Source: JBGSMF01 sp964651475 (GTDB taxonomy: Bacteria > Chloroflexota > Anaerolineae > Fen-1058). From it: a stretch of 64,000 nt of DNA. The stretch's first letter is position 1. Every line of letters starts with the position of its first letter. Positions 24,343 to 32,488 of the stretch are shown one piece after another. The notes beneath the pieces were generated by a model. That model made no database searches, was not told where the DNA came from, and worked only from the letters and a program-made list of their open reading frames with translations. Location: contig CAZYXV010000010.1 in NCBI GenBank assembly GCA_964651475.1, positions 62,001 through 126,000 of the forward strand, given 5' to 3'. Both the position numbers and the translations under genes were made by a program.

Positions 24343-25328
24343 TCTTTGTGTTCTTTTTCGATGTGAGGCTGCGTCAGGCGGGCAATCCGCTCGCGCACAT
24401 CCTCCTGGTTCAACACGGCATAGATGCCATCGGTGACCGACAAGTCAGCGTGCATCAGGTTCATACTGACTGCTTTGTAGGTGGCAACATCCTGGGCTTG
24501 CTTGAGCGCATAGACCGCATGCCCATGCCGGAGCTTGTGGGGCGAGCGATAGCGCACCCCCGCCGTCTTGCACAGCCGCTTTAGCCCTTTGGCCACCTTG
24601 TCGCGGCGGTTTTCACCTGACGCGTGCGAGTCGAGGAAACTCATGCCATCGGTGGCGAGAGGCGCATACCAGAGCGCCGAAGGGGGCAGTTGGGTGCGAA
24701 CGATGTGATCCCAACGAGCGGCGACTTGCACCAGGTCGGGAATATCCAACAAGTAAGTGGTGGCGTGCTTGCCGCCCTTGGTTTTGACGCCCAACTTGGG
24801 CCATTGCTTGATTTCACGCTTATCCAGATCAACGCAGTCGAGCGTGAGCGTGACCAAGGCGCGGACGCGCAGGCCAGAGATGAACATGAGCGCCACAGCG
24901 GCCTGGTCGCGGATATCGGTGAACGTGACAGCGGGCTGGCTGGTCAGTTGGCGTATCTCTTCGAGAGTGTACCCATCGTGCTCCTTGGGGTCCGGCGGCG
25001 CTTTGAGGGGGCGGAGCGTTTCCAACCAGGCTTCGGTGATTTTGGCATAGCCGCGTTTCTTGTCCATCCTCAACCAGGTGAGGAGGCGCTTGGCCGCGCC
25101 GCAGGCCTTGGCGCGGCTCGATTCGGAAAGATCGCGCCGGGATAGATAGCGCGGGAAGGTTTGCCGGGCTAAATCCGGCACATCGGCAAAGGGTGTTTCA
25201 TCGGCCCACTCGAGCAAATGGCGCAAACTGGCCCAGATGCGATCTACGGTTTGCGGGTCTTTTTGCTCGACGGCGAACAGATAGTCAAGATATTCCTTGA
25301 CGGCCTTATAGTTACTTCGATTGATCAT
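24339..25328 (-). CDS. int: tyrosine recombinase/integrase of the mobile element
   Basis: 329 residues. N-terminal SAM-like DNA-binding domain (1-110). The catalytic domain has box I Arg in FISGLRVRALVTL, a Lys in the TKGGKH beta-hairpin, box II HKLRHGHAVYAL, His in LMHAD and the nucleophile Tyr in DGIYAVLNQED. It is not close to the XerC-like protein at 50 kb. The att-like tRNA fragment lies 700 bp away, the usual position for an integrase. It overlaps the HTH/zinc-ribbon gene upstream by 17 bp. Confidence 0.92.
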   Translation of the reverse strand: MINRSNYKAVKEYLDYLFAVEQKDPQTVDRIWASLRHLLEWADETPFADVPDLARQTFPRYLSRRDLSESSRAKACGAAKRLLTWLRMDKKRGYAKITEAWLETLRPLKAPPDPKEHDGYTLEEIRQLTSQPAVTFTDIRDQAAVALMFISGLRVRALVTLTLDCVDLDKREIKQWPKLGVKTKGGKHATTYLLDIPDLVQVAARWDHIVRTQLPPSALWYAPLATDGMSFLDSHASGENRRDKVAKGLKRLCKTAGVRYRSPHKLRHGHAVYALKQAQDVATYKAVSMNLMHADLSVTDGIYAVLNQEDVRERIARLTQPHIEKEHKE

Positions 25329-25719
25329 TCTTCTTTCTCCCCCGGTGAACCTTGGCGCCGCACTCGGCGCATTTCCCAGCCACCAGTTCCAAATACCGAT
25401 TGGTAGATTTTACGACCGGCTGCGCGATCTTGACGGGCTTGTCGCATCGGAAACAGTAGGCCTCATCTTCAGCCAGTGTGGGACCATCGGCTTGATGCTT
25501 GAAGGTGCGCAATGCCCACTCACGGAACTCGGTCCCCACGATCCAGATGTGACCACCCTCATCTCGCTGGTGCGGGCAACCCGTCGGAATATAGCTGCGG
25601 TAGATTTGATCTATGGTAATGCCGATCTCGGCGGCGAGTTCGGCCGGGCTGTACTTCATCCACAGCAAGCGCGGCAGGCGCGAGAGTTGTACGCGGGTCA
25701 TACGCGGCTTCTTGCTCAT
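25312..25719 (-). CDS. HTH plus zinc-ribbon protein, possible excisionase/regulator
   Basis: 135 residues. The N-terminal ~70 resembles a helix-turn-helix (SPAELAAEIGITIDQIYRSY) followed by GCPHQRDEGGHIWI, the strand-turn pattern of excisionase-type winged helices. The C-terminal half has CFRC and CAEC pairs (a zinc ribbon) and a basic end. The position directly before the integrase fits a recombination directionality factor. That role is an inference; no close family is recognised. ATG at 25719 overlaps the primase stop by four bases and has GGAGG upstream. Confidence 0.65.
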   Translation of the reverse strand: MSKKPRMTRVQLSRLPRLLWMKYSPAELAAEIGITIDQIYRSYIPTGCPHQRDEGGHIWIVGTEFREWALRTFKHQADGPTLAEDEAYCFRCDKPVKIAQPVVKSTNRYLELVAGKCAECGAKVHRGRKKNDQSK

Positions 25720-26843
25720 TGACGCGCCTCCAGGGCAAGCGTGTATACCTCTAGCCAGCGAACAAAGGCATCGGGCTGCTTCTCGTCATCTATCGCGGGC
25801 AATACCTTTTCAGCCTGTTCCACAACCAAGTGAGCGATCCATCGCCGCAAGTTACCGCTGGCGGACCAGTAATCCGTCAGATCGTGCGCTGGGGGAGGGA
25901 CGGCAATGATGCGCTGCGAGACAGAGTGCAGATAGGCTCGGCCTTTGTCGGCGGCAGCATCATTGTCGAGCGCGGCCAGGATCACCCAGGCGGGGGCAAG
26001 CAAAGCCGCGTCGTGTGCATCGAGGCGATGCCGCGCTCCGCCCAGCGTGGCCACGTCGCACATATCACCGGCAGAATGCCAGGCCAGCAGGGCATCAAAC
26101 TCGCCTTCGACCAGGAGCAAGATGGGCAGGCCACGCAGATGGTTGCTTCCATACAAGCCTCTCACCCCGCCACGTGGCCCGGCGTACTTGGGCGCGCCAC
26201 TGGCGTCAGGCCGCCGCACGTTGACGAACCAGGTGACCTCGCCGCGCAGATGCGGAATAACAATGCCCTGTGGCAGCCAGATGGGGTTGCCATCCAAGCC
26301 CCATTTCTGTGGTTGGTCATGCAGATCGCGCGGATTGTAGCCGAGTTTGAATTGCTTGAGTGTGTCATCGGTGAGACCGCGCTTGGCGTGCAGGTAGCAC
26401 AATGCCTCTTTGCCCGATGGATTCCACAGGGTGTCCTGGGCATACTGAACAAACTCGGCGGCGCGCTGGCGCCATATTTGACTGGGCGGGTGGGCCGGCG
26501 AGTCAACCATTGGCGATGTGGGCGAAGGAGTTGAGAGGGCGCCAGATGTTGGCTGAAGCGTAATGCCGGCCTGCCGGGCCAGTTCATTGACCGCGGTTTT
26601 AAAGTCAACGTCGTGCCAGCGCATATAAAAGCTGATGGCGTCGCCGCTATTGGCGCCTTCCGGGCAGCCGGTGAAGCAGTGCCAGCGCCAGGCGCCATTC
26701 GGCGAATGATACACGCTGAACGCGGTTGGATTGTCGCCTTTGTGCAGTGGGCAACGACTGCGATTGCTGTTGTTAAAGTGCGCTCCGGCCTGCTCAGCCA
26801 GGTGGCGCAAGTCTATTTGCTCAAGGAGTTGCTGGGTATCCAA
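25716..26843 (-). CDS. CHC2/Toprim DNA primase
   Basis: 375 residues from a TTG at 26843 with GAGG eight bases upstream; an ATG at 26906 lies inside a large palindrome and has no ribosome site. Zinc finger CPLH...HCFTGC (DnaG-type CHC2) is near residue 30, the DnaG-like core LCYLHAKRGLTDDTLKQFKL in the middle, and the Toprim domain with LLVEGEFDALL and LAALDNDAAADKGR for metal binding. It makes primers for element replication, next to a RepA-type helicase, as in plasmid and phage satellite replicons. Confidence 0.88.
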   Translation of the reverse strand: MDTQQLLEQIDLRHLAEQAGAHFNNSNRSRCPLHKGDNPTAFSVYHSPNGAWRWHCFTGCPEGANSGDAISFYMRWHDVDFKTAVNELARQAGITLQPTSGALSTPSPTSPMVDSPAHPPSQIWRQRAAEFVQYAQDTLWNPSGKEALCYLHAKRGLTDDTLKQFKLGYNPRDLHDQPQKWGLDGNPIWLPQGIVIPHLRGEVTWFVNVRRPDASGAPKYAGPRGGVRGLYGSNHLRGLPILLLVEGEFDALLAWHSAGDMCDVATLGGARHRLDAHDAALLAPAWVILAALDNDAAADKGRAYLHSVSQRIIAVPPPAHDLTDYWSASGNLRRWIAHLVVEQAEKVLPAIDDEKQPDAFVRWLEVYTLALEARQ

Positions 26844-26856
26844 AGTTACGACCTCG

Positions 26857-26944
26857 TAACTCTGACACACTGACAAGGGTTTGCAGCAATTTGGAACGCC
26901 CCCCACCCATGACAGAGTGCAGTCTTGTCAGTGTGTCAGAGTTA
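26857..26944. repeat. perfect 21-bp inverted repeat with 46-bp spacer
   Basis: TAACTCTGACACACTGACAAG (26857-26877) and its exact complement (26924-26944), read from the given 21-bp arms, flank a C-rich spacer. It lies between the helicase stop and the primase start. It could be a structured primase-recognition or single-strand initiation site, or an mRNA hairpin that uncouples the two genes. Confidence 0.85.
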
Positions 26945-26972
26945 AAATGAGTCAAATAATATTGCGTGGGTC

Positions 26973-28187
26973 TCATAGCACCTTCCACATATTCTCCGGA
27001 TTCTTGCGTCCGGCGGTATTGAGGACTTGATCACTCAGCGAGCCCCTGGCGCGGTAAATCATTCTTTCCAGGTAGCCCACTTCTTTGCCGAGTTGGATTA
27101 CGTCTTTGGGTTTCATTGGCCCAGTTTCCCTGAGCGTCTGGAGCAACCATTCGGCGCAATGTTCCTCCTCAGTGGGGGGCTGATACTTTTCGGGCGCATC
27201 GCCATACCGCAACAAGACGCCCGTCGGTTCAAGCGGCAGGAACTCGATCCCGATCGGTTTGGGGTAACCGCCCAAGTTTGTCTTGAGCACATCTAACCGG
27301 CGCGGACCATTCCGGTCCTGCTCTTCACCCGTCTGAATGATGTTCAAGCCCAAGATACTGCGGGCCATGGCAATGATGTGCGACGAGCCGCGAAAGTCAT
27401 CGGCGCTGAGCAAGTCCATCGCGGCCAGGCCGTTGCGTTTGCGGAGATGGTGGATCAGCAACATGGCAGTATGCGCATCGCTGGCCAGGCCGCTGAGAAA
27501 CGCCAACACATTGCGCACATCTTCAACATTGTTCTCGCCCTTTGAACTGATGCTGGATAAGCTGTCTATCACCACCAGCGCTGGATTCAGGGTGACCACC
27601 ATCTCGATGAGATGATCCTGGTAGGTGGGTAGGTTGAGGTCGAGCACTTCAGTGACAGGCGGCGTCATCAGGTAGAGGCGGCTGGTATCCATCTTCCAGG
27701 CAGCGGCGCGCTCATTAACCAGTTGAGGCAGTCCTTCAGCGTCCACAAAAATCGCGCAGGCATCAGGGATGTTGACAGGCGTACCATCGGGGAAGGTGGT
27801 GTTGGCAATGAGGCGCCAGGCCAGATCGAGCGCGAGATAGGTTTTACCCGCGCCGGGGATCGCGCCCAGTAGGGATAACATTCCGCGCGGGATCCAGTTG
27901 CGCCACAGCCACTCAATGGGGGGCAGGTCAGCGGCCAGGTCTTTGAGAGAAGGAAAGCTCAACTTGCCGCCAGGCACGGCTGCCACAATCTGGCCGATGA
28001 GGATGTTTCCATCCTGGCAAGCAGTCAGGACTTGAACCAGCGCCTGAGTTTTCGCGTCGGGCGGCGCGTCTCGCACCGCTTTGAAGGCGGTCTTGAGCGG
28101 CTCGTGAAAGTCGCTCAACTTGGCTTGGGGATGCAGCCCCGCCAACATATCGGCAATGACTTGAATTTGTAAACGTCTGGTAAGCAT
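26973..28187 (-). CDS. RepA-like hexameric helicase (AAA_25/RecA fold)
   Basis: 404 residues from the ATG at 28187 (AGGAG upstream). Walker A is GAIPGAGKTYLALDLAW near residue 130; Walker B is NPALVVIDSLSSIS, then a sensor segment TAMLLIHHLRKRNG. The C-terminus looks like a winged helix (LRETGPMKPKDVIQLGK). Replicative helicases of this RSF1010 RepA type unwind plasmid DNA; a primase gene follows in the same operon, so the pair is likely the replication module. Confidence 0.88.
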   Translation of the reverse strand: MLTRRLQIQVIADMLAGLHPQAKLSDFHEPLKTAFKAVRDAPPDAKTQALVQVLTACQDGNILIGQIVAAVPGGKLSFPSLKDLAADLPPIEWLWRNWIPRGMLSLLGAIPGAGKTYLALDLAWRLIANTTFPDGTPVNIPDACAIFVDAEGLPQLVNERAAAWKMDTSRLYLMTPPVTEVLDLNLPTYQDHLIEMVVTLNPALVVIDSLSSISSKGENNVEDVRNVLAFLSGLASDAHTAMLLIHHLRKRNGLAAMDLLSADDFRGSSHIIAMARSILGLNIIQTGEEQDRNGPRRLDVLKTNLGGYPKPIGIEFLPLEPTGVLLRYGDAPEKYQPPTEEEHCAEWLLQTLRETGPMKPKDVIQLGKEVGYLERMIYRARGSLSDQVLNTAGRKNPENMWKVL

Positions 28188-28203
28188 ACTTTTTCTCCTG
28201 ATC

Positions 28204-28470
28204 TCAGATAGATAGCGCCAACTGCGCGGCGGGAACGTCCCATTGAACACCACTGCCGAGCGAGTGGGCGGCAGAGTAGTCTTTGATCCATTGCTCGGCC
28301 ATCTGGCGAGTGTTATCTGTCGCTTTCTGCTGGCCGGCGCTGTGATTCATTCCGCCGCAGATGCACGTGCACTCTGAGTCGGCGGCCTCGTAACATTTGG
28401 CATCGCAGCGGCCAATGCAGACAGCGCCGCGGTCGCCGCTGCTTGTGTAGGCGGCAATCAAGGTAGTCAT
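28204..28470 (-). CDS. small cysteine-rich protein
   Basis: 88 residues. The first half has a dense Cys/His set (VCIGRCDAKCY, then CTCICGGMNH), suggesting a zinc knuckle. Similar VC-GRCDA-CY proteins occur on phages and plasmids; function unknown. Strong GGAGGTGATC upstream. The ATG overlaps the stop of the previous gene by four bases. Confidence 0.65.
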   Translation of the reverse strand: MTTLIAAYTSSGDRGAVCIGRCDAKCYEAADSECTCICGGMNHSAGQQKATDNTRQMAEQWIKDYSAAHSLGSGVQWDVPAAQLALSI

Positions 28471-28784
28471 TTGATCACCTCCACAACAGGCTGATAGGGT
28501 GGAAACGCGCCGTTCCAGGGCGCGGGATCTTGGCGGGCCAGGCCGTTTTGTCGCAGGCGAGTTTGAGCGGCCTGCAGATCGCCATTAAAGTAACGGTCGG
28601 CCAGGCCGTGCAGGCCGAGGTGCCCCAGGTAAGAATGCCAGGACCGTCCGTTGAGTTGCTTGCCGCAGCGTGGGCAGCGAGCGGGGGCCGACTTGCTTTT
28701 GACCGCCTGGCCGCCGCGGGGTGCGCCGAGCTTGCGCCCGAAGGCCAAAGCCTCGTTGCGCGTCATTCGTGAATGGCGCTTCAT
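28467..28784 (-). CDS. zinc-finger protein, 105 aa
   Basis: Basic N-terminus (MKRHSRMTRNEALAFGRKLG), then CPRCGKQLNGRSWHSYLGHLGLH with a C2H2-like spacing, and a helical tail. It is probably a nucleic-acid-binding regulator at the head of the replication operon. GGAGG precedes the ATG. No specific family is recognised. Confidence 0.6.
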   Translation of the reverse strand: MKRHSRMTRNEALAFGRKLGAPRGGQAVKSKSAPARCPRCGKQLNGRSWHSYLGHLGLHGLADRYFNGDLQAAQTRLRQNGLARQDPAPWNGAFPPYQPVVEVIK

Positions 28785-28997
28785 CGGCCACCTCCGCCGG
28801 CGGGGTTGACGGGTATGGTATAATTAAGACTGAACATAGGTGTCCTTTCTGTGTTCTGTCCCAGAGATGGCGTCCTCCATCTTTGGGCATTTTTTTCAGG
28901 TCTTGCGCCACACAAGACCTCATCGTTCGTCTGATCCCGTGGCCGGAAAGTGCCGATCATACTTGTTACGTCATAATCACAACCTCGTTGTTGTGCA

Positions 28998-29170
28998 TTG
29001 ATTTACCTCGTTCTCGCTGTAATCAGCGAGTTTTTCGCTGATGGCAGCGGCACTCTTTGATTTGCTTTGTTCCCGCTGTAATCAGCGAGTTTTTCACTGT
29101 TGGCAACGGCACTCTTTGATTTGCATTGCCCCCGCTGTTGCCAGCGACTCTCGCTGATGGCAGCGCCCCC
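28998..29170. repeat. three tandem 59-bp repeats, each with a palindrome
   Basis: Units start at 28998, 29057 and 29116 with the phrase TTGATTT(A/G)C and carry CTCGCTGTAATCAGCGAG-like palindromes and a CGCTGATGGCAGCG-type segment; the third unit is more diverged. No coding frame is credible. Contiguous units without spacers exclude CRISPR. It occupies the 28785-29327 gap between the replication operon and the next gene. Confidence 0.85.
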
Positions 29171-29213
29171 GCGCTTTTCCTTGTTTGCATTGTTCACCTC
29201 AATCCCCGTCTGC

Positions 29214-29322
29214 TTTACACAGTCCACGGTCCACACACACGGCGGACTGTGAAAAATTGGGCCCCCTACCATTCATAGGCCAGGACTATGAACTTGCGGA
29301 CTGTGTATCGGGACTGTGTAAA
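29214..29322. repeat. GGACTGTG iteron-like cluster
   Basis: GGACTGTG occurs at 29244, 29298 and 29311, and inverted (CACAGTCC) at 29218. The outermost copies form a 12-bp perfect inverted pair TTTACACAGTCC / GGACTGTGTAAA. It lies right after the 59-bp repeats, so it may be part of an origin or an operator. Confidence 0.7.
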
Positions 29323-29327
29323 GTCTG

Positions 29328-30722
29328 TTACGATTGCCTGATCCATATAGATTCGTTTTGACCATACTTCCCGGCGCGCAAATCCGCAATGTTGGTTACC
29401 GACACGCGGGCCTGAAGCTTTTGTTGCCGCAGAGCGTAAACCACCTCGCTTTGTATTGCGTCCATGCCGGCGCGGTCAAGGGTGATGATATAGATGTTGC
29501 CCCCCGTCGCCCGAGCGGTAATGGCCCACTTGCGAGCACGATCCTCAGCGTCTTTGTATGCGGTGTGGCGCTCACATTCGATATACAGCGTTTCACTTGG
29601 CGTCCACGCCACCAGGTCAGGATCAAAGATACTCTCGTCGTCCAGGCGTATCGGCAGCGGTGTGCAATCTATAGAATAGCCTGCCTCGCTTAGCAAGTCA
29701 GCCGCTTCGAGATTGAGATAGAGGTGTTCGGGTGTTTTGTGCCGGGCCAGGAGCTGGTCGTATAGCAAACTGGGCTCTTGCAAGAACAAGGCTCGAAACG
29801 CATTGCGCCCGGTGGCCGTCAGGTGCAGCAAATCGGGAAATCGCCCCTGGGCTTTACCGCCGCCGCTCTGGCTAAGCTTTTCAATATCAATCACGCCATA
29901 CGCGTGCAGGTGTTTAACTGTGTTTTTGATGCTGGCCGCGCTGGCCACGATCGAAAACTGCCCACCCACTTCATTCAACAATCTACTCCGCCGGCACTCG
30001 CCCGTCTTGCCGATGAGCTCCAGCAACGTCAGATCCTTTTCAAATGACTCGGATTGCCGCCAGGCTTGAATCCAGTCGGGCAGCCCGGCCACCGGTACAG
30101 ATGGGGGCACGCCGCACGCCGCTTGTTGCGCTGGCGATGGAGCGTCGCCGCCGGCCACGGTGGGCAGAAGAGATGGCGGCTTCATTCGCGCTTGTTCCAG
30201 TTGGCCTTGGAGGTCATTGCAACGCTGCTGCAAATTACTCGCCGTCTGCTCCGCTATCCGGCGTTGCTGAACAGCCGTCTCAACCTGCCGCTGCAAATCG
30301 GCCATCCGCGCCGCATCCGATTGCGTTTGCCGCCTGGCTTGCTCCAGCTCCGCTCGCGCTTGATCGAGCGCCGCTTGCAGTTCCGTGACCCGATCAGCCA
30401 ACGCGCCCGGCTCCAGCAGCCCCATGTCCACCATGTCCAGAATGTTGCCCACGTCTGTAATAATCAGGTCAGCCAGAGCTTTGCTGCTCCAGTCCTCGGG
30501 CTCGCCGGGGATTTTCCGTTTCACGGTATCCAACCCCTTGCGGCACAGCGCCATGGCAATCCGAACAATGTGATTGTGCGTTTCCTGGCGCTCTTTTCTC
30601 GCAAAAGCTGTCTTTTGAGCTTGCGCTTCCAGCGCCGAGCGAATCACCCCGAGCATCGGATTGGTTTCCAACATGCTCTTGTGTTCGCCCAGGTCAAAAG
30701 CAAGATCATCTGGCATGGGCAT
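29328..30722 (-). CDS. coiled-coil/wHTH protein with nuclease-like C-terminus (relaxation-protein-like)
   Basis: 464 residues. About 1-100 helical; 100-180 a long coiled coil (ELQAALDQARAELEQARRQ); about 215-320 a winged helix (LTLLELIGKTGECRRSRL, HLHAYGVIDIEKL). The C-terminal 110 residues contain IFDPDLVAWTPSETLYIECE, a D...E-x-E arrangement as in PD-(D/E)xK nucleases and in the Replic_Relax family of plasmid proteins, then NIYIITLDRAG. It could process DNA at the nearby repeat region. This is an inference from motif order and position. The ATG follows GGGGGTGA. Confidence 0.55.
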   Translation of the reverse strand: MPMPDDLAFDLGEHKSMLETNPMLGVIRSALEAQAQKTAFARKERQETHNHIVRIAMALCRKGLDTVKRKIPGEPEDWSSKALADLIITDVGNILDMVDMGLLEPGALADRVTELQAALDQARAELEQARRQTQSDAARMADLQRQVETAVQQRRIAEQTASNLQQRCNDLQGQLEQARMKPPSLLPTVAGGDAPSPAQQAACGVPPSVPVAGLPDWIQAWRQSESFEKDLTLLELIGKTGECRRSRLLNEVGGQFSIVASAASIKNTVKHLHAYGVIDIEKLSQSGGGKAQGRFPDLLHLTATGRNAFRALFLQEPSLLYDQLLARHKTPEHLYLNLEAADLLSEAGYSIDCTPLPIRLDDESIFDPDLVAWTPSETLYIECERHTAYKDAEDRARKWAITARATGGNIYIITLDRAGMDAIQSEVVYALRQQKLQARVSVTNIADLRAGKYGQNESIWIRQS

Positions 30723-30791
30723 GATTCACCCCCTCTCCATTGGAACAAGTTGGTCGGTATATAATTGGTTTTAGCACATTAAATTTCCTTT

Positions 30792-31049
30792 CTATAGATC
30801 ATTTACTAACGCATCCAGCCGAACGCTGGCTTTGCGACTTTCAGAGTGTTTCTCCATAGCGGCCTGGCCTGCCGCCGTGCCGCCGCGAATGGCGGCGAGC
30901 AGGGCGGTATTGCGCTGGTCACGCGGCAACTGATCAAGTTGCTTGAAAAATGGCAGCAGATCGCTATCGCGTGGTGAGAGCGAGATCCAATAGGCTTTAG
31001 CATATAAGGTGCTTTTGGGCCGCCCGGAGCGGCCTTTTTTTCCACCCAT
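30792..31049 (-). CDS. ParR-like ribbon-helix-helix adaptor
   Basis: 85 residues. A basic N-terminus (MGGKKGRSGRPK) is followed by KAYWISLSPRDSDLLPFFKQ and LPRDQRNTALLAAIRGG, the strand-helix-helix pattern of ParR/StbB-type proteins, then an acidic helical tail. It lies directly downstream of the ParM-like gene, the standard parM-parR order. It would bind centromere repeats and cap the actin-like filament. Confidence 0.65.
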   Translation of the reverse strand: MGGKKGRSGRPKSTLYAKAYWISLSPRDSDLLPFFKQLDQLPRDQRNTALLAAIRGGTAAGQAAMEKHSESRKASVRLDALVNDL

Positions 31050-31107
31050 TTTTTCCTCGCAGAAAATCGCGTTTTCCCATTTCCCCTAGAAGAAAACGGG
31101 GAACGCT

Positions 31108-32250
31108 TTACAATCCTTTGAATACACCTGGGCGCTGCGCGAGCTTGGCCAGGCCCGCCGCGTTGGCCGTGACCGGGTCGGGCAACATGTGCGCGTTGGG
31201 AAACATCTTGCGCAACGCCACATCCAACACCAAGGCTCCGCCGCCCGTCAGCAACACGTAGGACAGGTCCGGCTTGCCCCATGCCTCCTCGATAAAGCCC
31301 ACCGTGTGAGTAGACAACGACCCCAATGCTTGCTTGATGATGGGTTTCAGATCGTGCTTGTCACCATTGCGAATGACGAGCGTCGGGCGCTTGTCCAGGT
31401 AGGCGCGGATATAGGCGTCGCACTCGGCCAGCGACGGCTCGAACCCGAAGCGCGCCAGGAGCGCGCGGGCGATCTCTTCCGCTGCCCGGCGCACGCCCAG
31501 CGTCTTGCCGCCGGCAAAACTCTTTTCGATGCGCCCCTGCCTGACGCCGAACAAATCAAGCGTGTTAAAGCCGCTGTCAATCACGGCCACTGTGGCGTCG
31601 GTCAAATCGCTCTCGTCGCGCGCCCATTGCCCATCGAGATCGAGGCCCCAGGCAAAGAACGCACCCACTGGTTGCGCCATCACCCGCATAGTGTGAACGG
31701 TGACGTGCGCCACGCGCCCATCATAAGTGAAATGGTGCTCGCCGAGCAGCCAGTCCTCGATGCCTTTGACGGTCTCTTTGGCATTCTCGGCCAGCGTCAG
31801 CTCAACCGGCAGCGCCACAATGGCCGCCACGTCGGTCGAGCCGCCATCGAGCAATTGCGCCAGCAACGCATACGTCAGGGCGCGCAACTCGATCGAGTCC
31901 GTATACTTGTTGGCATCCAGGCGTTCCAGCAGGCGGGCATAGCGAGCGACGTTGTGTCCGACCAGGTAATCGCCGCCATCAAAGCGTACCGCCACGGGCA
32001 GCGCGTCGTCTTTCTTCTTGCGCGGCTTTTTGTCAAAGCCGCCCAGGTCGAGAATGCCCAGGTTGGTATTGCCCACTCCAACCTGGGAGGGCAGCACTGC
32101 CGTGACCAGCCGCTTTTCCGTCCCGGGTTTATCGTCTTTGCCCTTGACCAACTCGCCGGTCTCGTCTACTACCGGCGTCTCTATGACCATTGCGGCCTTC
32201 ATATTGCCGTTGCCCAAGTCCAAACAGATTTTTCGAATATCTTGATTCAT
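31108..32250 (-). CDS. ParM/Alp-type actin-like segregation ATPase
   Basis: 380 residues from the ATG at 32250 (GGAAGG upstream). Phosphate 1 motif ICLDLGNGNMKAAM, phosphate 2 AVIDSGFNTLDLF and adenosine motif YVLLTGGGALVL mark the actin/Hsp70 fold; DALPVAVRFDGGDYLVG is typical of plasmid ParM/StbA proteins. It polymerises to push plasmid copies apart, which implies that the element spends time as an extrachromosomal low-copy replicon. The upstream 17-bp repeats are a candidate centromere. Confidence 0.88.
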   Translation of the reverse strand: MNQDIRKICLDLGNGNMKAAMVIETPVVDETGELVKGKDDKPGTEKRLVTAVLPSQVGVGNTNLGILDLGGFDKKPRKKKDDALPVAVRFDGGDYLVGHNVARYARLLERLDANKYTDSIELRALTYALLAQLLDGGSTDVAAIVALPVELTLAENAKETVKGIEDWLLGEHHFTYDGRVAHVTVHTMRVMAQPVGAFFAWGLDLDGQWARDESDLTDATVAVIDSGFNTLDLFGVRQGRIEKSFAGGKTLGVRRAAEEIARALLARFGFEPSLAECDAYIRAYLDKRPTLVIRNGDKHDLKPIIKQALGSLSTHTVGFIEEAWGKPDLSYVLLTGGGALVLDVALRKMFPNAHMLPDPVTANAAGLAKLAQRPGVFKGL

Positions 32251-32417
32251 TTTGCCTTCCTTTGTATGTTGTGCCTGCCGCCCGGCAGGCAATGATTAAT
32301 CCGTACAACCCTCTCACAGCACCCCTCATAAGCTCTCGTAGCAGGGTGAATGATACTCACAGCATCCCCCACAGCCTGGCAGAAGCGGCGCCCGGCGGCG
32401 CAATTTGTGCTTGATTT

Positions 32418-32451
32418 GAGCTATGAGGCTATGAGAGCTATGAGGCTATGA
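32418..32451. repeat. two tandem 17-bp repeats upstream of the ParM-like gene
   Basis: GAGCTATGAGGCTATGA is repeated exactly, each unit containing two CTATGAG half-sites; an imperfect inverted half-site (CCTCATAAGCTC) lies near 32327-32338. The position upstream of parM matches parC centromeres, which also act as operator. Confidence 0.7.
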
Positions 32452-32488
32452 GGCCCCAAATGCACAAAACCCACCCCTCTTGAACAAA

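Noticed and set aside
28998..29170. Possible CRISPR array
   Set aside because: The 59-bp units are contiguous without unique spacers, and no cas gene is present.
31189..32295. 368-codon frame antisense to the ParM-like gene
   Set aside because: It covers the same bases as a gene with three conserved actin-fold motifs; its composition is typical of a coding shadow.
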